Below, piece after piece: positions 22,252 through 32,329 of a stretch of 64,000 bases of DNA (its first letter is position 1; each line of letters starts with the position of its first letter). The notes beneath the pieces were generated by a model. That model searched no databases and was not told the DNA's origin. It worked only from the letters and a program-made list of their open reading frames with translations. Origin of the DNA: Primulina eburnea (lineage: Eukaryota > Streptophyta > Magnoliopsida > Lamiales > Gesneriaceae); NCBI RefSeq assembly GCF_022965805.1, contig NC_133101.1, forward strand, positions 11,445,069 through 11,509,068. Reading direction: 5' to 3'. The translations under genes and the position numbers were made by a program.

Positions 22252-22491
22252 TCATTTTTCTGTAACCGAAACTCCAATCCCTTCCCCTATCTGGGAGGTA
22301 AACATCTGATCTCCGGACGGAATCAAAACCCTGAATCCCACATCCATAGCCTTTGGTATGATTCCTAGTCGCTTAACGAATGACTCGGATATAAATGAAT
22401 GTGTAGCTCCGGAATCTAGCAATGAATACGTGGCTACACCTAAAATATATATGTGTCTTGCGGCAAAACATACCATCAAATCTGATCGCAT
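22252..22491 (-). pseudogene. T1 aspartic protease
   Basis: It contains the active-site block LLDSGATHSFISESF (D-S-G, the variant also common in plant elements), preceded by ILGVATYS and followed by LGIIPKAMDVGF. A retroviral-type protease of this kind works as a dimer to cut Gag-Pol. It is separated from Gag by a 0.4-kb AT-rich non-coding stretch and from RT by frame changes. Confidence 0.88.
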
Positions 22492-22912
22492 TGAAACCTA
22501 AGAAATTTTCTACCAGCGATTATCCCTAAATCCTTGAAAAAATTACTGATTTACTTCTAGTACCCAAACAAAAATCTTAAATTTTCACCTAAAAAATTTA
22601 GGAAATCACAAATTGGCCCTAAAATTTTTGAAATTTGCAATTTTTTCCCAAAAATTTTCGAATTTAGCCCATTTAATCCATAAAATTTTTTAAATTTACG
22701 AAATTTATTCCCAAAATTTTGAAAAATTCGAAAACAACCCTTAAAATTTTCGGTTAATGAAATATGGTCCTTAAAACCCCTTAATCAATTCAATTCAGTC
22801 ATTAAATCCAAGTATTTAAACATGCAACCTAATTTATTCTAGGTTCTCAATCCTAAAGTAATACCCATAACAATCATAGAACCCATGAAATCAAGGCGGA
22901 AATTTAAAATTT
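22492..22912 (-). other. AT-rich intron-like stretch between T1 gag and protease
   Basis: No frame resembles Gag or protease. It is rich in short variations of AAATTTT and CCCAAAATTTT. On the minus strand Gag ends ...STLITG with GGTAACC just after, which could act as a splice donor; several TAG/CAG acceptors occur before the protease block, none clearly in phase. It may be an intron or an insertion. Confidence 0.5.
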
Positions 22913-23960
22913 TTAAGCGTAAAGGTTACCGGTGATCAGCGTAGAGTCTGGCTCCGCCTCTGCCTCCTCTACAAGCATCACGTAGGCCCTGCCAGTCGTA
23001 GGGCCCTTGTTCTTGGGGCAATCAGCGGCCTTGTGGCCCTCTTTTTTACATATGAAGCACTCGAAGAAGCCCCACATGAATTTACTGTAGTGAAATCTGT
23101 TGCACCGCTTGGACACCTGACACTCCACCGGCTTAGGAGCCCTGGTGCCTGTGGAGTCGGCTGCTGTCCTGGCCTCATAAACTGTCCCTATGGCTTCTGC
23201 TGCCTCGATGGCCCTGATTACTACTTTTTCCATGGCTGTGCGCTGGGCTGGGTCTGATGCCTCTTTCGCTGTATCTCAAAATCAATGTCCCTCAGCGCCT
23301 GCTCCGCCTGAAATGCACAAGCGACGGCCTCGTCATAGCTCGTCGATCTCATAAACATAACATCCCAACGCAAAGTATGCCTGAGGCTATCCATGAAATG
23401 CTCAGCTTCTGGGCGGCATCTCTAACAAAGAGGGGCACAAAGTGACAGCCCATGATGAACTTCCGAATAAACTCAGCCACAGACGAGTCCCCCCGATGGA
23501 GACTCATGAACTCCCTCGTCAGATGGCCCCTGACATCAGCTGGGAAATACTTACCATAGAACACCTCCTTGAACTGCTCCCACGTGAGGGTAGCTAGTTT
23601 CAGCCCATGCGCTGCTCCCTCCCACCAAAGCGATGCATCATCTCTCAACATATACGTGGCGCACCTGACCTGGTCGCCATCCCTCATATCTAGGTACTAA
23701 AAATGTAGCTCCAAAGATCGAATTTAACCTTCTGCCAAGAATGGATCAGTGGTGCCCCCGAACTCCTTTGGGTTGAGCCGTCTAAACTACTCATATATGT
23801 CTGTTTGAGGTCGGGGAGCCTACTCCAGAAGTCTAGCCATTCCCTCAAAAACTCGAGTAGTTGCATCCAATGGAGGTGGTGGTGGTGGTGGTGGAGGTGG
23901 GTCTCTGTCGCCTCCTAGAGTATCGTCCTGTCAGTCTGTACTGTGGGCGCATCTAGAAGG
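22913..23960 (-). pseudogene. T1 Gag with zinc knuckle
   Basis: On the minus strand: a proline run (about 23875-23905), then a block ending RRLNPKEFGG, the Gag core MRDGDQVRCATYMLRDD then ASLWWEGAAHG and WEQFKEVFYGKYFPADVR, and near the end the zinc knuckle CFICKKEGHKAADC. At least two in-frame TAG stops occur before the core (where Gln would be expected) and registers change near 23350 and 23230. This is the plant chromovirus Gag fold (retrotrans_gag). It assembles the particle and binds RNA. Confidence 0.88.
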
Positions 23961-24209
23961 GATGATATTTGAATACAGTTCAAATTCTAAACTTATCCCA
24001 TCATGCAATTTAATATAGTTTTCAAAACATTTCAATCCTTAAATCATGGAATTAGCTAATCATGTACTGTAAATTGTAAATCATGTAATCATGCAGGTGA
24101 TAGCATTAAAACATTTAAAACATAAAAGCTTACAGACTTGAGGCTTGAATACTGAGCTGCAGAAGCTGGCGGTGGCACAACCCTATACAGGATCCTTGCT
24201 CTGATACCA
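23961..24209 (-). other. T1 leader and primer-binding site
   Basis: The leader shares the GGTGGCACAACC and ACAGGA.CCTTGCTCTGATACCA pattern with N1 and the 996 site. The PBS complement GCTCTGATACCA lies at 24198-24209, a perfect match to the plant initiator tRNA-Met site. Confidence 0.85.
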
Positions 24210-24211
24210 AC

Positions 24212-25100
24212 TGAAACATCTACTAATTAAAATGCTACTATTTTTTTTAAAAAAAACTACATTTTGAAAATAAAAAATTACAAGCATGCATGCAATAACT
24301 ACTATAAATCACACCTTTTTGAAATAATATAAATCCGATACTGAAAATTACTGCAGTTAAAAATATTCTCAAAACTCCTGTCGAATCATCAACACAAAAA
24401 GAAACATAGTTTGAAAATATCCAATAATTACTCATATCCCATAAACATGATGTGCGGAAGAAATAAGGCCCTCGGATTAGCGTACGCACATCCAGCCCTG
24501 CCTACTCAGTTTTCGGCACCTCCAATCTCCTGATCAACAAACACACTGGCATCATTCACACCTAGTGAGTCTAAGAACTCAACATGCCTGTAACGTTATA
24601 GCAAATACATAATATAACAGGTAACAGTTAAAATTACTTTAATAAAGATACGTTTCATGATCTTATAAAATCGTATGCATAATCACAATCTGTTAAAGCA
24701 TAAACATTTCATAGCACAACTCAACATATTAACATATGCTTGTTCATTTTCTTAATTTAAACCGTTCATTAGCTGTGACTTTCATATCATCGTATTAGGC
24801 GATGGATTCATCTATGTGTAACCGCAGTACCCGGCGGCGGGGACATCGGCAATATTATTACCCATCCACTGAGCCTTGGCCTTACATATCATCGTATTAA
24901 TGTATTCATATAAGTCACAACCAACTCCCTTCATTCAAAAACATGTTTCATAATCATCACTTAATAAAACATGCATATTTATAAACTTTTCCTTAAAATC
25001 AAGCATGCAATGTAATTTTTCGTATTTACATAAAAATTTGTATCCATAATATCATGAACGTTTAAAACATGCAAAATATCAATAATTCCTTTTTCTTACA
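24212..25100 (-). repeat. T1 5' LTR, truncated
   Basis: It starts TGAAACATCTAC two bases after the PBS. It shares with the N1 LTR the CACACCTAGTGAGTCTAAG segment with the GAGTCTAAGAACTC inverted repeat (24567-24580) and the CGATGGATTCATCTA and CCGCAGTACCCGGCGG blocks (24800-24840). Similarity to N1 stops near 25100, far short of a full LTR, so the distal part is deleted or replaced by the CACTA-like relic. Confidence 0.75.
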
Positions 25101-26355
25101 AGATTCACTACAGTTTTATAGGCATTTAGAATGAGATGGATTATTAGGATTTATATAGAATTGTTGACAGAAAGTTCCTAAGTATTGTTTTGTTCTTTTC
25201 ATTTCCTATTTTAAATGTTTTTATAATTTTAAATCTTGACATATTTTTAAACCTTCTCGTTGAGTTAAACTAATTAATTGACCATAAGTAAATTCATCAT
25301 AAGGAATTATTTGTTTTTCACATGATTCCCTAATTTTATTTCTAACATTTTCTCCTAAAAGAATTGGTAATTGGTGCAGGCTTATACCTCACGTAATCTG
25401 TGGGACTATCCAAATGTTGAAGTTGAAAATGATGTTGACACAACTATTGTAGATTCTCACGTAGTGCAAGAGATTAATTCACAATCACTGCAATTGGTGG
25501 TAGAATTGCCGCAGTTAGAGAATGTAAGCTTCCATCGTGATGATGTTGAACCAACCAAGGTTATGAATATCGATCTTTTGTTGCACAACATAGGTTATTT
25601 TGTAGTTGATGATGAAGATTTTGAAGACGACACATTAGAAGAATATGATGAAAAAGATGATGGTACTGTTTAAATTGACGAGGTTGACAGTATAGAAAAT
25701 GAAAATACTGACACAACGTCTGAAGAAGTAAGAAATATATATTTCATATTTCTCTTGGTTTATCCATTCTTTATATAATTGTCCATTTATTTCATGATTT
25801 CTGATGTCATTCATGTATTCGTATTATTAATTTTTCTTTTTCTTTTTTTACAGAATGTCAAATTTTAATGCTAGTAATTCTGGTACTGGAGAGGGTTGAC
25901 CTCGAGGAGATGGAGGAGGCAGACAAACAACATGGAGAAGACAATCTTGTAGTAAAGTTCTCGAGAAGGCGAAAACATGATAAATGGGAGGTTGAGTTTG
26001 AAGAGTATACAGAAGGTAGTGTTGGAGAAAGATAAATGCATCACCAAAATCGGAAAAAACTATAAATTTGGTTTTTTGTGTTTATCTCTTTGCGATGTTG
26101 CTTCTTTGTGTTGTCAACTTTAAATTTTAGCATAATATTTAGTTTTTTTTTACAATTTTAATAATTTTTCATGTATCCTCTTCCATATAAAAAATGATCA
26201 AAATTGCAGAAATAACTATATCAGATTAGATCTCAATTTTGATAATATAGAACATAAAAATTGCAAAAAACTAGACATAAAACGGGAAAAAACAATTTTT
26301 CCCACAAAAATGTGAACATGAACGAATAAGTTATTATCGAAAAACTACATCAAAA
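25101..26355 (+). mobile_element. Probable CACTA (En/Spm) transposon relic
   Basis: A 1.25-kb stretch without LTR-element features, holding one coding exon (25371-25673) and a probable next exon (from about 25857). A CACTACAG sequence occurs at 25110, but no matching inverted terminal repeat was identified. The class is inferred from the protein fragment only. G2 is inserted at its right edge. Confidence 0.4.
25371..25673 (+). pseudogene. Fragment resembling the C-terminal end of a CACTA transposase-associated (DUF4216-type) protein
   Basis: The 100-residue frame starts inside a coding exon (GTGCAG acceptor-like end just before) and reads VQAYTSRNLWDYPN, then LPQLENVSFHRDDVEPTKV and a very acidic tail (DDEDFEDDTLEEYDEKDD). 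An RxxD-like start, a LPQ....HRDDVEP block and an acidic tail recall the DUF4216 end of plant En/Spm-type proteins. After the stop, acidic coding-like sequence continues to 25729 and an AG acceptor with ATG-like coding follows at about 25856. There is no catalytic domain. A low-complexity acidic host exon is the alternative. Confidence 0.4.
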
Positions 26356-28424
26356 TGTAATATCCCAACCTTTTATCTTTCTATTGTTAATGATGTTATT
26401 CTATGGTTTGTTGTTATGGATATATGGTTAAGTTATTATTGATCATGGTTATTGTTATGGTTTATGAGTATAGTTGATGGAAGGTTTAGTATTTCATGTT
26501 ATAGCATCAATATGGTTATTGTATTGTATTCATGGTTAATTATTGTATGATTTTGGTATGGTTAAGTAGATTGTTGTGTATTTGAGGAGTTGTTATTGTT
26601 ATGAAGGTATAATGTTGGGAGTTGGATTGATGGTTTGGATGGTTTGAACCAAAAAGGTAATTGTGGTAGAGAAACGACATGAAAATTGTGGCATTTGTTA
26701 CGATTTTTAGCATAATGAATGGGATATTAATCCAAATGACATGAGGCCAAATGTATTAGAAAGCTAAGATCTAAGGCTACAACTTTTATGTTTTGAGTTT
26801 TGTTCAAATAGTTGAGGAAGATGAGTTAGAAGTTGCCCAAAGTGTGTTATGTATATTGACGTTCCTTAACTGAAACATTTTGGTAGAATGGGCATAACGT
26901 TTTACTCAGACCTCCAAATGATCTGAAATTAGTGGGAAATTCAAGAAAAGACATAGGGCTACAACTTTTATGTTGATCACGTTGGCTAATTCGGAAGAAA
27001 AGTGCAGTTTTGGCCCTTTGACCGAGGGTACACGGACCTCTACACGGACCCAGGCACGGGGTCCGGGTCTTGCCAAACAAAATTTGTAATTTACAGTGTG
27101 TACACGGACCTATACACGGAGGGGGACACGGGATCCTTGTCTATGGCGTAGAAAACATATTTTAAAGAGTTTCTAAACCATTAAGTTAGTCATTTCACTT
27201 ACTCCTCTTGCATCCATCGACTTGGGGAGCTAGGGTTCTTCATTTCTTTTCTTAATTCCTTTCTTTCCAAGGTTTGGATCTTCAAGTTGGAGATGTGATC
27301 TTCATATTCTCAAGAGCAAGTAACTAAGGTAAGAAAAATTATCTTTTGGGTATTTGGTTGAAGTGAAGGGAATGGTGATTTAGGCTTGAATGATAATTTA
27401 TAGGTTGAAGATGTGAAGTTAATTATATAATCTTGATCTTGTGTTGTAGGATCAACTACCAAGAAGCTATCACAACAAGTTCCATTGGTTGTAAGTGGGC
27501 TTTTTCTTTGAATGCATCTCATGGCCTACATGTATGATGAATGATGTTGTTATTGTTCATAGCTCCTTTAATCCATTGACTATATACTTGCTATATAATG
27601 GTTCATTGATTGAAAGAAAAGAAAAGGAATTTTGATGTCAATTGCTAAGAAAGGAGTTAATAAAATGATTCAATGGTTCTTTTTATGGCTTGATAGTATA
27701 TGGTAGTGGTGGTGCTTCTAGCACTTCTAAACCCACGTAAAGGAAGTTGATCAACATTTAACATGTACAGTGACTGCTTTTGACTGAAATGTACATGTAT
27801 ACCATCGACGGATGACCTATCAATGCCATACAAGGAAAATGAGGGAAATGGTTGATAGAATGCCATCTTATAATTGTTATCTATATATTCCATTGAACAA
27901 TGACATTTCCAATGGTTCAATTGTAATGATTCATTTCTTTACACTATTGTATATGTAATTGTTATTGAAAGTTCCACTTACTGAGTTTTGTAAACTCATT
28001 CCAGTTATGTCATGTGATGCAGATAAAAAAAAGAATAGCGATAGAAGCGTCGAGGCATGGAAGGTGCATGTGCCAAAGCTTGGAGATTGATGTTTTGATA
28101 AAATGTGGCAATTATAAAATGGTATTGAGTATTGTACCTTGGTTCATGTTTTCAACAAGAAAATTATGTCTTAACTTTTGTCAGACACTTGGTATTTATG
28201 GAGATGGGATCTATGTGTTTGGTGGAGGTTTTGATAATATATGTGTATTTTGGAAAGATTGATTGTGATAATGTTTACTTTGTTTGCTTGGGTATATTTG
28301 GCAAATCTATATTTATGGGCAAACTTTGCCAACATTTTATTATTTATTATTTTTCTCCAAATCTTTTATAAGGCTTCCGCATTGTTGCATTTATAGTTTA
28401 ATGTCATGGGGTAAGGGTGTTACA
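26356..28424 (+). repeat. G2 5' LTR
   Basis: 2069 bp, collinear with 41767-43863; the main difference is about 35 bp present near 43066-43100 of the other copy but missing here. It contains the CACGG doublets (27031-27140), a TATA-like stretch, a leader with a GTAAGA donor-like site (27329), and the GAGTTTTGTAAACTC inverted repeat (27983-27997). Apparent frames such as 28014-28262 recur in the second LTR but have no known domain. Confidence 0.93.
27029..27168 (+). promoter_or_regulatory. Putative G2 promoter: two CACGG doublets and a TATA-like box
   Basis: CACGG units start at 27031, 27055, 27103 and 27127, giving intervals 24, 48, 24; the second member of each doublet extends to a partial palindrome (CACGGGGTCCGGG or CACGGGATCC). 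The 3' LTR keeps the same intervals (42442, 42466, 42514, 42538). A TATTTTAAA box follows at about 27158. An extra CACGGACC at 27043 lies inside the first doublet. Confidence 0.5.
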
Positions 28425-28429
28425 TTTTG

Positions 28430-28441
28430 TGGTATCAGAGC
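28430..28441 (+). other. G2 primer-binding site
   Basis: TGGTATCAGAGC, perfect match to the plant tRNA-iMet site, five bases after the LTR end. Confidence 0.92.
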
Positions 28442-28600
28442 AACGTTTTTGGGACCAATGATTTGGCACATGTCTTCCTATGCTTGTGACACTTTGGTAT
28501 GTATCATCTTTCTGCATCTCATTGATGTATTGGTATGACGATAAGCTTTACATGTAATATGTTTTGAAAATGATTTTAAATTGAGATGCAATATAGGAAA

Positions 28601-29635
28601 ATGCCACCAAAGAGAAAAGCTCCTGAAGTACCTCCTAGAAGGAGAGCCGGAGAAGACCGAGACAGTACTTCCTCTAATGTAGTTGATGAGTTTAGTAGGC
28701 TAATTCATGAGCAAGCTAAAGTGCATGGGGAACAAATTCATCAACTTCTCCGATTGCAAACAATGGTTCAAGGTAGAGGCCAAGGTCTTGATCAACGAGT
28801 TCAAGAACGAGTTGTTGAGGGAGCTTATGATAAATTCAAGAAGATGAATCCACCAGAATTTGTAGGGAGTCCGGAACCTTTGATTGCAATGGAGTGGGTG
28901 AAGGCGGTCGAGGCGATCTTTGATTACCTTAACTTTGATGATAAAGATCGAGTCAGTTGTGATGTGTTTCTCTTAACTAAGACCGCAAGAATTTGGTGGG
29001 AAGCAACCAAGGTAACGATTAATGTTCAAACATTGAAATGGAATGAGTTTAAATATTTGTTCTATGACAAGTACTTTCCTAGCGATGTTAAAGCACGCAA
29101 GGTGAAATAATTCTTGGATCTAAAGCAATGGACAATGAGCATGAATGATTACATCTTGAAGTTTGAAGAAGGTCGTCTTTTTGTTACTTTCATTGCTAGC
29201 AATGACAAAGATAGAGCCGAGCATTTTATGCGAGGGTTGATGGTTGAGATTCGAAGAGATGTTCGAATGTCGAAGGCTAATTCTTACAAGGAGATTGTTG
29301 AGAAATCATTGATGGCCGAATATAATGAGAAAGAGATTGATAAAGAAAGACAATTCAGGAGGCAAAAATTTGTCCAAAAGGGTCAAGCTTCAGTTCAAGG
29401 AGGAAAAGGAGGACACAAGGGGAAAGGAAAGGAAGAATATCGCGGTAAAGCTCCTGCGGTGCCATATGAATCAGATAAGCCTTTATGTCCTAAATGTCAT
29501 AAACCACATAAAGGAGAGTGCCTAGTTAGAAGCAACAAATATTATAGATGTGGAGGTGTTGGGCTCATTGCGATCAATTGCACTCAATCGTCGGGCAAAG
29601 GCCGAGTTCGGGGGCGTATTTTCTCTTTGACCTAG
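28601..29635 (+). pseudogene. G2 Gag
   Basis: Start chosen at the ATG giving MPPKRKAPEVPPRRR, the usual MPP-basic start of chromovirus Gag; the upstream ATG at 28586 is less likely. The core has FVGSPEPLIAMEWVKAVEAI, ARIWWEATK and FKYLFYDKYFPSDV. A TAA (29108-29110) breaks the frame inside the core; coding resumes at once (DLKQWTMSMNDYI, FMRGLMVEIRRDV). Near the end are CPKCHKPHKGEC and a knuckle in which the first Cys and the His are replaced (YYRCGGVGLIAINC). A TAG closes it before protease. Confidence 0.9.
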
Positions 29636-30148
29636 GAAGGAGTTAATCCTGATTCGTCAATCATTTCAGGTACCATTCTTATTTCAAGCAAGGTAGCTGC
29701 TACTCTTATTGATACTGGCGCCACACATTATTTTATATCTGAGCAATTTATGCATTCTCATGGTCTTGCTCCTATTGGTGAAATTGTCCACTTTTCTATT
29801 GTGCTTCCTTCGGAAGATTATATTCATTCTTCAAGTGTGATTCGACCGTGCCCTGTTCAAGTAGATGAGAAATTGTTGAATGCCGATTTGATTGTCATTC
29901 CCATGATTGAGTTTGATGTTATTTTGGGAATGGATTTGTTATCTACTTATCGAGCTGTGATAGATTGTGTAGCCAAGACAGTACGTTTTCCTTCCGGGCA
30001 TGGTGATAGCAGGGTCTTCACGGGGTCAGGTTCTTCGCTTGTCCTTTCTTTTATTTCTTGCTTGAAAATGCAACAGATGTTGGTTAAGGGTTGTCATGGG
30101 TTTCTAGCATCGGTGGTGAATATAACTAGAGAAGGAATGGGGATGTGA
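29636..30148 (+). pseudogene. G2 aspartic protease
   Basis: The frame continues past the TAG at 29633 and contains LIDTGATHYFISEQF (D-T-G active site, about 29708-29750), then VILGMDLLSTYRAVIDC, the typical flap-to-C-terminal block of gypsy proteases. It overlaps the RT frame by four bases (ATGA-type), so a register change separates them. Confidence 0.88.
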
Positions 30149-31130
30149 GAGACATTGATATTGTGAGGGATTATCTTGATGTCTTTGCGGATGATGTACC
30201 GGGATTTCCACCAGATAGAGAGGTGGAATTTGTTATTGATATTGTATTAGGTACCGCACCGATTTCTAAAGCCCCTTATCGAATGGCCCCAACTGAAATG
30301 AAAGACTTGAAGAGTCAATTGCTAGAGTTATTAGATAAGGGCTTTATTAGACCAAGTTCATCTCCATGGGGGGCACCAGTATTATTTGTGAAGAAGAAAG
30401 ATGGGTCCTTGAGACTGTGTATTGACTATCGAGATATCAACAAAGTAACAATCAAGAACAAATATCTTATGCCCATAATTGATGATCTTTTTGATCAGTT
30501 TCAAGGTGCTACTGTATTTTCTAAGATTGATTTGCGGTCAGGGTACCATCAATTGAAAGTAAAGGAGTGTGACATACCTAAGACGGCTTTTCGAACAAGG
30601 TATGGTCACTACGAGTTTTTGGTTATGTCGTTTGGATTAACTAATGCTCCTTCTGTATTTATGGATCTTATGAATCGGGTTTTCAAGCTATATTTGGACA
30701 GTTTCGTTATTGTCTTCATTGATGATATTTTAATCTATTCAAAGACTCGAGATCTACATAGGGAGCATTTGAGGATAGTGTTACAACAGTTGGGACAACC
30801 AGTTATATGCTAAATTCAAGAAATGTGAATTTTGGCTGGAGCAAGTTGCATTTTTAGGTCATATCGTTTCCAAGGAAGGAATTGTTGCGGATCCGGCTAA
30901 GATTGAAGAAGTTAAGAAGTGGCCTATTCCTTTGACAGTTGCTGAGGTACGAAGTTTACTTGGGTTGACAGGGTACTATCGTCGTTTTATTGGTGATTTC
31001 TCTAAAATAGCCTTGCCACTTACTACTCTGACGAGAAATACAATTAATTTTGAATGGACTAATGAATGTCTGGAAGCATTTCAAGTATTGAAGGACAAAT
31101 TGACTTCAGCTCTAGTGTTAACACTTCATC
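30145..31130 (+). pseudogene. G2 reverse transcriptase, cut by G3
   Basis: 30145-30813 encodes RT with [40 protein letters not shown] fingers, [39 protein letters not shown] and the catalytic [11 protein letters not shown] single-base shift near 30800 is followed by [16 protein letters not shown] and [15 protein letters not shown] (30820-31130). The gene stops at the G3 LTR; RNase H continues at 39809. The active site is intact, so the breaks are likely secondary. Confidence 0.93.
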
Positions 31131-31259
31131 TGTAATGCCCGAGATTTTTTATTCTGTTAATCTGAGATTATTGATTATGGATTGATGTAATTATAGAAGG
31201 ACCACTCCGAGACCAGATTTGGTAAAGCATGTGATATTGTGTTGTGCGAGGACAGAAGG

Positions 31260-31548
31260 TCTCGAGCATATGCGCGAAACGAGCAGCGCATATGCGCGAG
31301 CAAGGCAGAAGATCTCGCGCATATGCGCGAAAAGAGGGCGCGCATATGTGCGAGCATGTGAAGAAGGCAACTGTCGAGACAATAGTCTCGCGCATATGCG
31401 CGAAGATGGGGCACGCATATGCGCGAGCAGAAGTGTTATGCGACGAGGCAATAGGTCTCGCGCATATGCGCCGGTGATGGTCGCGCATATGCGCGAGACG
31501 TGTAGCACAAAGAATGAGCTACTTGTTCTGGCCATGCAAATTTATATG
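31260..31548 (+). promoter_or_regulatory. Putative G3 promoter: four CGCATATGCG doublets and a TATA box
   Basis: CATATG cores start at 31267, 31289, 31320, 31343, 31393, 31416, 31463 and 31486. Intervals are 22, 31, 23, 50, 23, 47, 23, so every pair is 22-23 bp apart. Most units extend to TCGCGCATATGCGCGA, a 16-base palindrome. TTTATATG follows 50 bp after the last core. The 3' LTR repeats the pattern (38030, 38052, 38083, 38106, 38157, 38180, 38230, 38253). Confidence 0.6.
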
Positions 31549-32292
31549 CAAACCCCTCTTTATTCCTTCAGATTTCCAGGGAAAGAACTTAGAAACCCCA
31601 GGGAAAGCTTCAAGTTCTCTTGATATTAGAATTCAATTTGCGAAAGATCCGTCCGTCAAAATTTTGATCCAAGTTTATTTCTGTTTTCCTCTCGACAAGA
31701 GCTTCAAGAATATGTAAGTTTTATACTTTTCAGCATGGTTTGAAAATATGGTATTGAAGGAATCATGATTTGATCTATATTATGTATTCTTGAGATTATG
31801 GTAGTCGTATAATCGAAATCAGATTGAAGAACAGATACCGTATGAAATTTTTATCATTTTTCAGATTGATTTGATTGAGAATATACAGATTTGGTATTGG
31901 AATCGTGTTTATCGATTGATTATGAGTTTTTGAGATTTGTATCTGTGGATATTGTATTGCTGGGTATATCGAGATTGTACCGTTATATTGTCGAAACAGA
32001 ATTAGATTGAGTTCTGATCATATTCAGTATTGATTTGAGTTGTATAGTGATATTGTATATTTCGAATGTCATTGAAAGATTGAGTGTTGACAGCTTTGAA
32101 TTCAAGACTTCGACTTTTTCAGATCGAAAAAAGAAAGGTATAAATCAATGTTAAACCGGGAAGATACGACTCGAGTCAGAGATAGCTTGAGTTTCCCAAA
32201 ACCACGTACTTTATTGTATTGCTTTGATATTTGCAATGCTTGAGATTGATATGCTTAGTCTATTGATTTATAGCAAAGCATGTATTGAGTCA

Positions 32293-32329
32293 TTGGCAGA
32301 AATGCCATGTCTTTGGCAGAGGTGCCAAA
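32293..32329 (+). repeat. Two TGGCA/TGCCA hairpins in the G3 LTR
   Basis: TTGGCAGAAATGCCA and TTTGGCAGAGGTGCCAAA have centres 20 bp apart. The 3' LTR (39060-39100) keeps them with changes. G4 has TTGGCGAAAGTGCCAAA at about 58683. The element RNA could fold two short stems here. Confidence 0.5.

Noticed and set aside
28014..28371. Frames repeated at 43454-43835
   Set aside because: Same position in the two G2 LTRs; no domain, no start context, explained by LTR identity.
31260..31500. CRISPR-like regular repeats
   Set aside because: Units are palindromes of about 16 bp with short, uneven gaps, present in both LTRs of plant retroelements; there are no cas genes and the genome is eukaryotic.
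31168..31623. Overlapping long reading frames on both strands with repeated Arg-Ala-Tyr-Ala / His-Met-Arg peptides (also 37931-38390, 57238-57614, 63343-63725)
   Set aside because: They are translations of the palindromic CGCATATGCG array, which lacks stop codons in several frames. They sit in untranslated LTR U3, and both strands give similar peptides.
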